Part shown: positions 46,369 through 54,837 of the stretch, piece after piece
How the letters are laid out: each line of letters begins with the position of its first letter
Numbering within the stretch: position 1 is the stretch's first letter
Assembly (NCBI RefSeq): GCF_020616515.1
Contig: NZ_CP085135.1
Span: forward strand, 5,193,001-5,257,000
Length of the DNA: 64,000 nt
Direction of reading: 5' to 3'
Source: Mesorhizobium sp. PAMC28654
GTDB taxonomy: Bacteria > Pseudomonadota > Alphaproteobacteria > Rhizobiales > Rhizobiaceae
Made by a program: the position numbers and the translations under genes
The notes under the pieces: generated by a model
The model's input: only the letters and a program-made list of their open reading frames with translations
What the model was told of the DNA's origin: nothing
The model's database searches: none

Positions 46369-48423
46369 CTATTTCGCGGCGGGTGGGATCGTCAAGGTCG
46401 CGCCAAGCGGGAGCCGATGGGGCTGGTAACCCTTGTTGGCGCCCGAGATCAACTTCCACTTGGTGGCGTCGCCATAGGCCTTCCTGGCCAACTCCCAGTA
46501 GGTGTCGCCGGCAACGATCACGTGGCTGGCTTCAGCCGGTGCGGCCTCAGCGGGCTTGGCCGGTTCCGCGGGTGCGGTTGCCGTGTCGGCTGGCGCGGGA
46601 GCAGGCGCCGGTGCCTGCTGAGCGGGCGGGGATGGAGGCGCAGGCGCCGTTTCTGTCGATATGGCCGGCGGGGTGTTGGCGATATCGCCGGAATTGGTCG
46701 GCAATTCGGGCATTGCGGGCGCCGCGTCCGCCGGTTTGGCGGGCTGAGCTGCCGGGGCAGGTGCTGCCTCGGCCGGCTTGATCGCATCAGCCACAGGTGC
46801 CGCGGCAACGGTGGCGGCGATCTCCGTGATGCGGCCATCGAGCTTGGGCGTATAGGGTCGGTGCGCGGCAAGATAGTCGGCGACCACCTGTTCGAGGCCC
46901 GGACCATAATCGTAGGCGTTCCTGGCCTTGTCGGCGAAGATCTTGTAGCCGTCGCCGCCCTGGCGGACGTAGTTGTTGGTGGCGACAAGATAGTCCTTGT
47001 CCGGCTTGATCGGCGTCCACGCGCCGCCTTCCATGACCTCGACCGACTTGAGGCGGCCGGCGTTGGGCGCGACCGACTTGTCGAACGAGTATTTCAGGCC
47101 GGCAACCTGGGGGAAGCGTCCGGCGCCATCCTCGATCTGGCTCAGACCACCCTCGAGGCCGGCAACCAGATCCTTGCCGGAAATCTGGAAGGTCGCCAGC
47201 GTGTTCTGGAACGGCAGCACGGTCAGCACCTCACCCATGGTGACCGTGCCCTTGTCGATCGAGGCGCGCAGGCCGCCGCCATTCGAAATGGCGATCTCGA
47301 CGCCCTGTCCCTTGACGCGGTCGAGGATGGCGTCGGAAACGAGGTTGCCCATCGAGCATTCGTGGACGCGGCAGCTCTGGCGGCTGCCGTCGATCACGTC
47401 GGTGGTCTCGGCTACTTCCTTGTTCTTCAGCGCCTCGATCGGCGCGCCAAGCTCCTTGATGCGGGCAAGCACGGCAGGATCGGGCGTGATCGACTTGTCG
47501 AGAGGGATTGGATTGCCGCTGGCTTCCTTGACCTTGCCGTTGTCGTCGAACACGACCTTGAATTCGCCGAGATATTTCGAATAGGCCTCCGCTTGCACGA
47601 CCGGCACCTTGTAGCCGCCGGGGTTGTCGACCATCGTCGGGTAGGGGCCTTCGGCCTTCGGATCGGTGTTGGACAGCAGCGAATGGCTGTGACCGCCAAC
47701 CACAACGTCGATGCCCGGTATCTTGGCGATGACGTCACGCTCGCGCGGATAGCCGATATGGGTCACGGCGATGATCTTGTTGACGCCTTGCGCCTGCAGC
47801 TTCTCGACCTCGGCGGTGATCGACTTGACGTCATTCTCGATGGTGATGTTCGGGCCCGGTGACGAGAGTTCCGGGGTGTCGTTGGTGACGGCGCCGATGA
47901 TGCCGATCTTCTGGCCGCCGACCTCGATCACGATCGACGGCTTGACCCGGTCGCCAAGCTTGGACTGGGCGTTGGCCTTCACATTGGCGCCGAGCACCGG
48001 AAACTTGATCATGTCGAGGAAGGGCGCAAGGGCCGCCTCGCCATCGTCGAACTCGTGATTGCCGAGCGCCATGGCGTCGAACTTCATTTCGTTGAGGAAC
48101 TCGCCTTCGATCTTGCCCTTGTAGGTCGTGTAGAAGAGCGATCCCTGGAAATTGTCGCCGGCGCTGAGCAGAAGCACATTCTGGCCCTCCAGCCTCTTGC
48201 GCTCCTGGGCGATCGCCGTGACGAGACGGGCCGCGCCGCCAATGCACTCGCCCTTGGTCTCCTCGTCGGCCGAGCAGGTCGTTTCGTATTTGTTGTTGCC
48301 CTCGATGCGGCTGTGCCAGTCGTTGATGTGCAGGATGTTCAGTGTGTAGTCGGCAAAGGATGTGCCGGCCGACAGGCCGAGCGTGGATACCGAAAGTGCG
48401 GCAATGGCGGCGATCTTCTTCAT
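46369..48423 (-). CDS. Periplasmic 5'-nucleotidase/metallophosphatase with C-terminal LysM domain
   Basis: UshA/NadN-like enzyme of 684 residues that dephosphorylates nucleotides or nucleotide sugars outside the cytoplasm. The signal peptide MKKIAAIAALSVSTLGLSAG ends at SFA-DYT. The metallophosphatase domain has ILHINDWHSRIEG, LSAGDNFQGS, ALGNHEFDDGE and VGGHSHSLL. The 5'-nucleotidase C-terminal domain follows (NLVSDAILDRVKGQ, SNGGGLRASI). A Pro/Ala-rich linker leads to a terminal LysM (VIVAGDTYWELARKAYGD), suggesting peptidoglycan attachment. The fusion to LysM is less common than the bare enzyme. ATG 48423 has GGGAGA upstream. Confidence 0.93.
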   Translation of the reverse strand: MKKIAAIAALSVSTLGLSAGTSFADYTLNILHINDWHSRIEGNNKYETTCSADEETKGECIGGAARLVTAIAQERKRLEGQNVLLLSAGDNFQGSLFYTTYKGKIEGEFLNEMKFDAMALGNHEFDDGEAALAPFLDMIKFPVLGANVKANAQSKLGDRVKPSIVIEVGGQKIGIIGAVTNDTPELSSPGPNITIENDVKSITAEVEKLQAQGVNKIIAVTHIGYPRERDVIAKIPGIDVVVGGHSHSLLSNTDPKAEGPYPTMVDNPGGYKVPVVQAEAYSKYLGEFKVVFDDNGKVKEASGNPIPLDKSITPDPAVLARIKELGAPIEALKNKEVAETTDVIDGSRQSCRVHECSMGNLVSDAILDRVKGQGVEIAISNGGGLRASIDKGTVTMGEVLTVLPFQNTLATFQISGKDLVAGLEGGLSQIEDGAGRFPQVAGLKYSFDKSVAPNAGRLKSVEVMEGGAWTPIKPDKDYLVATNNYVRQGGDGYKIFADKARNAYDYGPGLEQVVADYLAAHRPYTPKLDGRITEIAATVAAAPVADAIKPAEAAPAPAAQPAKPADAAPAMPELPTNSGDIANTPPAISTETAPAPPSPPAQQAPAPAPAPADTATAPAEPAKPAEAAPAEASHVIVAGDTYWELARKAYGDATKWKLISGANKGYQPHRLPLGATLTIPPAAK

Positions 48424-48556
48424 CTTCGTCTCCCGGATGAGCTGACCAGAGGCGTTTAACGCCCTTGCTTGACTGCGATGCGACAGCAGCTTTTCCAGCA
48501 TGTTCCCATCGCGTTCCCGGTGATGCAAGCAGAAAACCGGGAGCCTTTTGCCGGCA

Positions 48557-48589
48557 CAAAAAAGAATGGCGGCCATTGGCCGCCATTCT
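48557..48589 (-). terminator. Rho-independent terminator after omp10
   Basis: Reverse strand: perfect 12-bp stem AGAATGGCGGCC / GGCCGCCATTCT with a three-base loop, followed by a run of T. Confidence 0.92.
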
Positions 48590-48611
48590 CAAGTCAAAAC
48601 TACCTGGGTGT

Positions 48612-48989
48612 TCAGGTGCGCCTGGTCAGCACGAAGTTCTGACCGCTGGAGCTGGTGCAGTTAAGCTGGCTGGTGGAGACCATCAGGCAGTTGAAGCTGA
48701 CCGGCGTCTGGCGGATCAGCGAGGTACCATTGATCTGGACCGATGTGGCGCCGGTCATGGTGTAGCTGCCATTGGACAGTTTCTGGCCGGTGTCGGTGGC
48801 GACGGTTGTGAACGTGCCGCCGGCGAAGGTCGACAGACCCGTGCCCTTGGCGTCGATCCATGAACCTTCGACCCCCTTGGGCGCCGCCGCCATTGGCGGT
48901 TCGCTTGGGCCGGTCGTGTTGCAGGCGGCAAGGGCGACAGCCATGGCCGAGGCAATGCCGGCCGAAAGCAGTTTGCGCGCAATCGTCAT
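48612..48989 (-). CDS. omp10: Omp10-like outer membrane lipoprotein
   Basis: Small lipoprotein of 125 residues. The signal peptide (TIARKLLSAGIASAMAVALA) ends in a lipobox LAAC, with the lipidated Cys at about residue 23. The mature part carries GVEGSWIDAKG, KLSNGSYTMTG and the C-terminal LNCTSSSGQNFVLTRR, matching my recollection of Brucella Omp10 (similar spacing and LNCTSSAG segment). It is not the Inh/Omp19 family, though it is about that size. ATG 48989 is preferred, with GAGAGGA eight bases upstream; the open frame extends to 49016. Monocistronic with its own terminator. Confidence 0.85.
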   Translation of the reverse strand: MTIARKLLSAGIASAMAVALAACNTTGPSEPPMAAAPKGVEGSWIDAKGTGLSTFAGGTFTTVATDTGQKLSNGSYTMTGATSVQINGTSLIRQTPVSFNCLMVSTSQLNCTSSSGQNFVLTRRT

Positions 48990-49074
48990 TCTGAAAATCC
49001 TCTCGTATGTCCGCAACCTTCAATCACCCGATTTCCGGGTGATTGCAAGGCGGTGAGGCATGCTGGCAGGAGTG

Positions 49075-50520
49075 CTATCGAACCAGTATGTTGCGGAATT
49101 GCCACGGATCGTTTTCGTCCAGGTCTTCCGGGAACAGGCCGGGACGATTGTCCAGCGGCGTCCAGTCCGTGTAGTAGCCCTTGACCGGGCCGAGATAGGG
49201 CGACTGCACTTCCAGGCAGCGCTTGTAATCCATCTCGTCGGCCTCGACGATGCCTGCCTCTGGATTTTCCAGCGCCCAGACCATGCCGGACAGCACCGCC
49301 GAGGTGACCTGCATGCCGGTGGCGTTCTGGTAGGGCGCCAGCTTGCGGGCCTCGCCAAGCGACAGTTGCGAGCCGTACCAGTAGGCGTTCTTGTCGTGGC
49401 CGTAGAGCAACACGCCGAGTTCGTCGACGCCGTCGACCAGCTCGTTTTCGTCGAGCACACGGTAAGCCGCCTGCGGCTTACCGGCGGCGCCGAATATCTC
49501 GTGCATCGACAGCACCGCGTCGTTGCAGGGATGGTAGGCATAGTGGCAGGTCGGGCGGTAATGCACCTTGCCCTTCTTGCCGCGCACGGTGAAGAAATCG
49601 GCGATCGAGATCGCTTCGTTGTGCGTTACCAGGAAGCCGTACTGCGGCCCCGGCGTCGGGCACCAGCTGCGCACACGCGTGTTGGCGCCGGGCTGCTCCA
49701 GGTAGATCGCGGCCTTGGAACCATGCTTGTGCTTCTTGGCGTTCTTCGGCATCCACGTCTCATGCGTGCCCCAGCCGAGTTCGGCCGGCTGCATGCCTTC
49801 CGAAACGAAGCCTTCGACCGACCACGTGTTCCAGAACACATTCATCGGCTTGGGCTTCTTGGTGCGCTGCGTGTCGCGCTCGGCGATGTGGATGCCCTTG
49901 ACGCCGGCCTTCTTCATCAGCTTGGCCCAGCCTTCGCGGTCGTCCTGCGCGGGTTCCCAGAACTCAAGGCCAAGATCGGTGGCAAGGTTCACCAGCGCCT
50001 GCTTGACGAGCCAGGAGACCATGCCGGGATTGGCGCCGCAGGTGGAGATCGCGGTCGTGCCGCCGGGGTTGTCGTGCTTTTCCTTGAGCAGCGACTCGCG
50101 CAGCGCGTAGTTGGTGCGGCTGGCATTGTCGGCTTCGGTGTCGAAGTAAAAGCCGAGCCACGGCTCGATGACCGTGTCGATGTAAAGCACGCCGAGCTTG
50201 CGGCAGAGATGCATCAGGTCCACCGAACCGGTGTCGACCGACAGGTTGACGCAAAAGCCCTGGCCGCCGCCATTGGTCAGCAGTGGCGTCAGCAGCTTCT
50301 TGTAATTCTTCTCGGTCACCGCCTCCTGGACGAAAGCGATGCCGCGTTCGTCGAGCAGCTTGCGGTCGGTGTCGCGGGGGTCGATGACGGTCATCCGCGA
50401 CTTGTCGAACTTGAAATGGCGTTCGATGAGCGGCAGCGTTCCCCGGCCGATCGAGCCGAAGCCGATCATCACCACGGGGCCGCTGATTTCACCGTAAACA
50501 GGCCAGTTTTCATTCGCCAT
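49075..50520 (-). CDS. Homospermidine synthase
   Basis: NAD-dependent enzyme making sym-homospermidine from putrescine, the main long polyamine of many rhizobia; 481 residues. The NAD-binding motif VVMIGFGSIGRGTLPLIERH is close to the N-terminus. Family-typical segments include NLSVDTGSVDLMHLCRKLG, TCGANPGMVSWLVKQAL and YGSQLSLGEARKLAPYQNAT. ATG 50520 matches the family start, and the upstream extension to 50580 is not conserved. No ornithine decarboxylase gene is adjacent, unlike in some rhizobia. A terminator upstream separates it from the DUF3445 gene, so it has its own promoter. Confidence 0.95.
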   Translation of the reverse strand: MANENWPVYGEISGPVVMIGFGSIGRGTLPLIERHFKFDKSRMTVIDPRDTDRKLLDERGIAFVQEAVTEKNYKKLLTPLLTNGGGQGFCVNLSVDTGSVDLMHLCRKLGVLYIDTVIEPWLGFYFDTEADNASRTNYALRESLLKEKHDNPGGTTAISTCGANPGMVSWLVKQALVNLATDLGLEFWEPAQDDREGWAKLMKKAGVKGIHIAERDTQRTKKPKPMNVFWNTWSVEGFVSEGMQPAELGWGTHETWMPKNAKKHKHGSKAAIYLEQPGANTRVRSWCPTPGPQYGFLVTHNEAISIADFFTVRGKKGKVHYRPTCHYAYHPCNDAVLSMHEIFGAAGKPQAAYRVLDENELVDGVDELGVLLYGHDKNAYWYGSQLSLGEARKLAPYQNATGMQVTSAVLSGMVWALENPEAGIVEADEMDYKRCLEVQSPYLGPVKGYYTDWTPLDNRPGLFPEDLDENDPWQFRNILVR

Positions 50521-50565
50521 TTTATAGAGCACTCCTTCAAAGCCGGCAGGACCGGGCAGACACGC

Positions 50566-50589
50566 GCAAAAGCCGGGCATTTGCCCGGC
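50566..50589 (-). terminator. Rho-independent terminator after the DUF3445 gene
   Basis: Reverse strand: 7-bp stem GCCGGGC / GCCCGGC with a short loop followed by TTTTG. Confidence 0.75.
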
Positions 50590-50647
50590 GACCCAGCGCT
50601 ACATCACAGATCATTGTCACAAACCAGCGAAAAGCGCCAACCAGCGG

Positions 50648-51595
50648 CTAGGCGTCACTGGCCATGTGGTTAAGAACAGCGACCAGCCGGTCGCGATCGG
50701 ATGTCATGCCCTTGTAGTCGAGCTGGGCGAGATCGAGGGTTTTCAGCTGCGCCGCGAAAGACACTGCCAGAGCCGCGCGGTCGTGATGACCAGCCAGCAC
50801 CCGCAACGGATCTAGATGGATGCGGATGGTGAACAGGATATCGCGGGATGTGGGGAGTTTGCGCAGCGTCTGTCGCTCGACGCGGATGAAGGCGTGGGCG
50901 TTGATGTCGCCGTCCGGGAATCTGGAGGGGCGGTTGGTGGCGCGGTCGATGCGCTGGACGTCGGAGAGCGGATGGTAGAGCGCGTTACCTGACTGGATCG
51001 ACCAGTTGTAGCGTTCGACGGCCTGGCCCTGGAGACCGTCGAACATGCGGTTGATCAGCTCCGCCGGACGCGTGCCCGGACCGAAACCCGGCACCGGCGC
51101 GTGGATCTCCTGCAGCGGCCGGCCGAATTTTTCGATCAGCGACCATGATGATGGAAAGCACAGCGAGCCGGCGACGAGCCGCCAGCCGCTCTCGTCGCGG
51201 CGCATGATGACCAGATCTTCCTGGACGAGAAGGGATGCGGCGACAAGCGGTGCATCCCCGAATTCGCCGGCACCGATGCCGCTGTCCGAATTGCCGTCCG
51301 CGCCAACCACCTCGATGCCGTTACTGGTACGGCGATGGGTTTGCGGGAAATGCGTCGGCAGGTGCTCCGCAAGCAGGTCGAGCACCTCACGCTGCGCGTC
51401 GCGGGTGCCATCCTCCTCGACAAAGACCCGCTCAGGGATCTCCGCGTAAAGCCGGCGCTTCTCGGCGAGGTAGGGCAGCAGATGGTCGTCAACCTCGATC
51501 CATCTGTCCGGATCGAGCGGCTTCAGCCCGATGGTGAACAGTTTCGAGGAACCGTAATAGGGCGTATGGGTGGGCACGGTCTGGCGCTGGTTCAT
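50648..51595 (-). CDS. DUF3445 protein, heme-dependent oxidative N-demethylase-like
   Basis: A 315-residue protein of the DUF3445 family. Members resemble the alpha subunit of heme-dependent oxidative N-demethylase (HODM) and bind heme. Visible family blocks are VASLLVQEDLVIMRRDES-like strand (ASLLVQEDLVIMRRDESGWR), LVAGSLCFPSSWSLIEKFGR, IHAPVPGFG, RYNWSIQSGNALYHP, RVERQTLRKLP and TIRIHLDPL. No partner flavoprotein subunits (HODM beta, gamma, delta) lie nearby. It stands alone with its own terminator. Function unproven; amine demethylation or another heme role is inference. Confidence 0.85.
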   Translation of the reverse strand: MNQRQTVPTHTPYYGSSKLFTIGLKPLDPDRWIEVDDHLLPYLAEKRRLYAEIPERVFVEEDGTRDAQREVLDLLAEHLPTHFPQTHRRTSNGIEVVGADGNSDSGIGAGEFGDAPLVAASLLVQEDLVIMRRDESGWRLVAGSLCFPSSWSLIEKFGRPLQEIHAPVPGFGPGTRPAELINRMFDGLQGQAVERYNWSIQSGNALYHPLSDVQRIDRATNRPSRFPDGDINAHAFIRVERQTLRKLPTSRDILFTIRIHLDPLRVLAGHHDRAALAVSFAAQLKTLDLAQLDYKGMTSDRDRLVAVLNHMASDA

Positions 51596-51661
51596 GATTG
51601 TCCGCCGGCGTTTGCCGCGATGTATCGTCCCTCGGTCAGAACGCTCTCCTTCCGACCTGCG

Positions 51662-52324
51662 TCAGGCCAGCCTTGCGGGCATCAGGCCACGCAGCGAATT
51701 GCCGACAAAGATTGCCTTGGCGGATTTCAGTTTGTCCCATGTGTAGACGGCTTCATGGGCACGGCCTTCATCCAGAAGTTCACCGCGCAATACGCCAGGC
51801 AACAGGCCGCAATCGAGCCGGGGGGTTGCCAGCGTGCCGTCGCCGAAATCGGCGAAGATGTTGGTGATCGTGCCCTCGCATACCTCGCCGCGCTCATTGG
51901 CCAGCACAACCTCGTCGGCCTGGCTGATGAGGAATTCGGCGCGCGCCTTCTGGTAGGCATCGCGCCGGCTGGTCTTGTGACGCAACAGCGCGTCGGTTGA
52001 ATCGAGGCGCGTGCGTGCAAGCTGCAGCCGCCAGACCTTGTCGGCTACGGATTGCTCATACGGCTGTGCCGAGGCCGTGACATGGCCGCTATCGGACAGG
52101 ACAAGGCGCAGGCGCATCGCGGCCCTGGCGCCGTCGACAGCCTGTTTCAAGGCGTCGGCGATCTTTACCGGGTCAAAGGTGAAATCCAGCTCCGTCGCCG
52201 AAGCATGGAGACGTGCAAGATGGCGGTGGAGGCGAAGGAAGCCGGAACCCGGCTGCCAACGCATGGTTTCGATCAGCTCGAAGCCGGCTTTGTTCCCGTC
52301 GCGAAGCGCGCCTTGAGCAGACAC
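51662..52324 (-). CDS. pabC: Aminodeoxychorismate lyase-like (class IV aminotransferase fold)
   Basis: PLP enzyme converting 4-amino-4-deoxychorismate to p-aminobenzoate for folate; 220 residues, slightly short for the family. The PLP lysine is in ALLRHKTSRRDAY and the cofactor-binding segment is GEVCEGTITNIFA. The N-terminal part LIETMRWQPGSGFLRLHRHL has the class IV pattern. Its start overlaps the end of pabB by 52 bases, so the two are co-transcribed and probably coupled, the classic pabB-pabC arrangement. Gene context strengthens the call over a generic class IV aminotransferase. Confidence 0.85.
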   Translation of the reverse strand: MSAQGALRDGNKAGFELIETMRWQPGSGFLRLHRHLARLHASATELDFTFDPVKIADALKQAVDGARAAMRLRLVLSDSGHVTASAQPYEQSVADKVWRLQLARTRLDSTDALLRHKTSRRDAYQKARAEFLISQADEVVLANERGEVCEGTITNIFADFGDGTLATPRLDCGLLPGVLRGELLDEGRAHEAVYTWDKLKSAKAIFVGNSLRGLMPARLA

Positions 52325-53415
52325 TCCTGATACTCCTCCTCAGCCGTCGAATCAAAGACGACGCCGCCGCCGACATTGTAGACGGCCTCGCCGCTGGAGA
52401 AGAGCGAGATGGTGCGGATCGCCACGGAAAAGCGCATCGTGCCCCCTGGCGCGATCCAGCCTGTGGCGCCGCAATAAACGTCTCGTGGCGTCCCTTCAAG
52501 ACCGTGCAGGATTTCCATGGCGCGAATTTTTGGCGCGCCGGTAATCGAGCCGCAGGGAAACAGCGCCGCGAAGATGCGGCGGATGGTGAGGCCGGGCAGC
52601 AGTTTCGCCCGCACGTCGCTGACCATCTGGTGGACGGTCGGATAGCTCTCGATGCGAAACAGCGCGGGCACTTCCAGCGTGCCGACTTCGCTGATCAGCG
52701 AGATGTCGTTGCGCAGGAGGTCGACGATCATCCGGTTCTCGGCCTGGTTCTTCTCGTCGTTGCGCAGGAAATCCTTCTGCCGCTGGTCTTCCTCGGGGGT
52801 CGCGCCGCGCGGTGCGGTGCCCTTCATCGGATGCGTCTCGATCATGCCCGTGGCGTCGATCTCGAAGAAGAGTTCGGGTGAGCGCGACAGGACGATGGGA
52901 TCACTGAGCGTGATCAGCGCGCCATATTTGACAGGCTGGCGCTCGGTCAGCGCGTCGAATGCGGCGAGCGGATCGCCCGACCATTGCGCATGGATCGGAA
53001 AGGTGAGGTTGGCCTGATAGCAGTCGCCCTCGCGGATGTGTCGGTGGACCCCTGAGAAGCGCTCTTCATAATCCGCCGGCGACCATGTCGCCCTGGCGTC
53101 GAAGATCGGCCCGTTGGTGGGCGCTGCCGCGGGGACGACGGGTTCATCGACGGGCGCGTCGAAGACGCCGAGGCAGACAAGCGGGGCGCGACGTCCGCCT
53201 GGCAGCAGCGGAACGAGCTTTGGTTCAAGCAGGTAGCCGGCTTCGTAGGAGACATAGCCGGCCAGCCATTTGCCGGCCTCGTGCGCGGCCTGCGCGGCCT
53301 CGAATGCGGGTTCGAAATCCTCTGGCCCATACGCCGTGATGATTTCGGCCGGACGGTCAAAGACCAGCTGGCGCGCGCTCTCATCATTGCGGAATATCGC
53401 GGAGGGCAGGGACAT
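52273..53415 (-). CDS. pabB: Aminodeoxychorismate synthase component I
   Basis: Uses ammonia from PabA to convert chorismate to 4-amino-4-deoxychorismate; 380 residues, the short rhizobial type lacking a long N-terminal domain. Chorismate-binding blocks seen: ECP-type QANLTFPIHAQW region, VLSRSPELFFE, ETHPMKGTAPRG (the PIKGT-like motif with its active-site Lys), AENRMIVDLLRNDISLI, YPTVHQMVSDV and ALFPCGSITGAPKIRAMEIL. It precedes pabC with a 52-base overlap. The absence of a nearby pabA is common. The ATG at 53415 lacks a strong ribosome site. Confidence 0.95.
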   Translation of the reverse strand: MSLPSAIFRNDESARQLVFDRPAEIITAYGPEDFEPAFEAAQAAHEAGKWLAGYVSYEAGYLLEPKLVPLLPGGRRAPLVCLGVFDAPVDEPVVPAAAPTNGPIFDARATWSPADYEERFSGVHRHIREGDCYQANLTFPIHAQWSGDPLAAFDALTERQPVKYGALITLSDPIVLSRSPELFFEIDATGMIETHPMKGTAPRGATPEEDQRQKDFLRNDEKNQAENRMIVDLLRNDISLISEVGTLEVPALFRIESYPTVHQMVSDVRAKLLPGLTIRRIFAALFPCGSITGAPKIRAMEILHGLEGTPRDVYCGATGWIAPGGTMRFSVAIRTISLFSSGEAVYNVGGGVVFDSTAEEEYQECLLKARFATGTKPASS

Positions 53416-53587
53416 GGGACTCGGGCGTTGAGGTCGATGAAGACGTCGACCGCTCTATATGGGGACCCGTTCCAGTGCAATCGAGGGAGCGGCGTCGGAA
53501 GACGCAAAGGCGGCCTCCCGGCAGATGCCAACCGGCGACACCCAAGGGGGGCGCCGCCAGGCCGTTGGTTGATGCCGGCAGAACCGG

Positions 53588-54397
53588 TCAGGTGTTGCTG
53601 GAGGTTCCCGCCGACGGGAAGCGGCGGGCGAATTCCTTTTCGTCGCCGGCTGCAAGCAGCTTCGCCTGGTCGACCCAGTGTTCGCGCTCGACGCGGCCAC
53701 CGAATTGCAGGGCATGTTCGATCCGCTCTATTTCGGCGGGCGTCCATGCGGCGATCTGGGCGAAGGTGGTGACGCCTTGCCCCTTGAGCAGTTTCTCGTT
53801 GACCGGGCCGATGCCGATCAGCCGGCGCAGATTGTCGGGCTTGCTGGTCGTGGCGGCCTTGGCAGGCGCGGGTGCGGCCTTCTTGGCCGCGGTTGCCGGC
53901 TTTGCCACTGCCGGCTTGGCCACTGCAGGCTTTGCCGCTGCGGGCTTCGGTGCGGCCGCTTTCGGCGCGCTTGCATTCGCCGCCGCTGCTGCTGGCGCGG
54001 CCTTTGCCGCCGCTGGCTTGGCCGCCGGCTTTGCCGGAGCAGGCTTTGCTGGAGCAGGCTTTGCTGGAGCAGGCTTGGCAGGCGCGGATTTGGCTGGTGC
54101 CGGGCTCGACATCACGGCCGCCGGCGCCTGGCTTGCCGCCTTCGCGGGGCCTGTGCTTGCCGCGGAGGTCGTGCTGGCCGCGGGAGCTGTCTGCGCCTCA
54201 CGCAGCCGGCGCTCGAGATCGGCGCGGGTCTTGCCACATGCATCCAGTTCGCCGGTCAGGCGGTCGCTGTCGGCGCGCAACCTGTCGCGCTCGCTGCGCG
54301 TGCGATCCAGATCTCCACGCAGGCTATCGAGTTCGCCGCGCAAACGTCCCCAGATGAACCAGCCCACCAACACACCTACCAGGAACGCCACGAGCAA
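53588..54397 (-). CDS. Membrane-anchored Ala/Lys/Pro-rich protein with C-terminal helix-hairpin-helix domain
   Basis: About 269 residues. The N-terminus is one transmembrane segment (AFLVGVLVGWFIWGRL), then a coiled coil (SLRGDLDRTRSERDRLRADS). A long low-complexity Ala/Lys/Pro tract with repeated AKPAP units follows (about residues 85-185), and finally a helix-hairpin-helix-like domain (LRRLIGIGPVNEKLLKGQGV, then IAAWTPAEIERIE). Such C-terminal domains occur in NuoE-like tails and predicted DNA-binding proteins. The start is unsure: TTG 54397 or GTG 54391, with no ATG upstream before a stop. Function unknown; a DNA or nucleoid tether to the membrane is speculation. Confidence 0.7.
   Translation of the reverse strand: MLVAFLVGVLVGWFIWGRLRGELDSLRGDLDRTRSERDRLRADSDRLTGELDACGKTRADLERRLREAQTAPAASTTSAASTGPAKAASQAPAAVMSSPAPAKSAPAKPAPAKPAPAKPAPAKPAAKPAAAKAAPAAAAANASAPKAAAPKPAAAKPAVAKPAVAKPATAAKKAAPAPAKAATTSKPDNLRRLIGIGPVNEKLLKGQGVTTFAQIAAWTPAEIERIEHALQFGGRVEREHWVDQAKLLAAGDEKEFARRFPSAGTSSNT
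54033..54086. repeat. Coding tandem repeat (18-bp unit)
   Basis: Three near-identical 18-bp units (GGAGCAGGCTTTGCT on the forward strand) encode the AKPAPAKPAP tract of the HhH protein. The array is prone to slippage, so its length may vary between strains. Confidence 0.7.
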
Positions 54398-54837
54398 ATA
54401 GAAAATTCCTATTTTCTCTCTCCAGTCGGATCCGTCCGCCGTGGCATGGAGTCATGACGTTCGGCGAAGGACCATTCGATGGTGGTTCCGCTATTGGCGG
54501 AACTGCCGGCTTCGATCGAGCTGTCGGGGATCGGCTTTGCTTGCCATAGCCGACGGCCATTGTCGCGTCTGCCAGAAACGCCGCGGTCGGCGAAGATATC
54601 CTCGGCCCGATCCGCATTTGCTCCGGCTGAGCTTGAGGGCGGAGGCTATCATACAGCTTGCGGAAAGCTATCGGAAAACGTTCGTGCAGAGTTATTCAAG
54701 AACAAATATTCAGGACAAGAATAGAGCGATTCCCTACATGCATTCCGGCTCGGCTGTTCTGCCGGTCCCGCCTGCAAGCACGGTGTGCGGGATGCCTATT
54801 CGGCATCGCCCACCGATGCCGGTTGTCGGCGCATGGG
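54398..54837. other. Intergenic region between the HhH protein and the M3 peptidase
   Basis: About 440 bases without a convincing gene. A possible ORF of 81 codons on the forward strand (54479-54724) lacks a ribosome site and recognisable composition. No terminator or tRNA seen. Confidence 0.45.

Noticed and set aside
54033..54086. Regulatory tandem repeat
   Set aside because: The 18-bp repeats are coding (AKPAP units), so they are a low-complexity protein tract and not an operator array.
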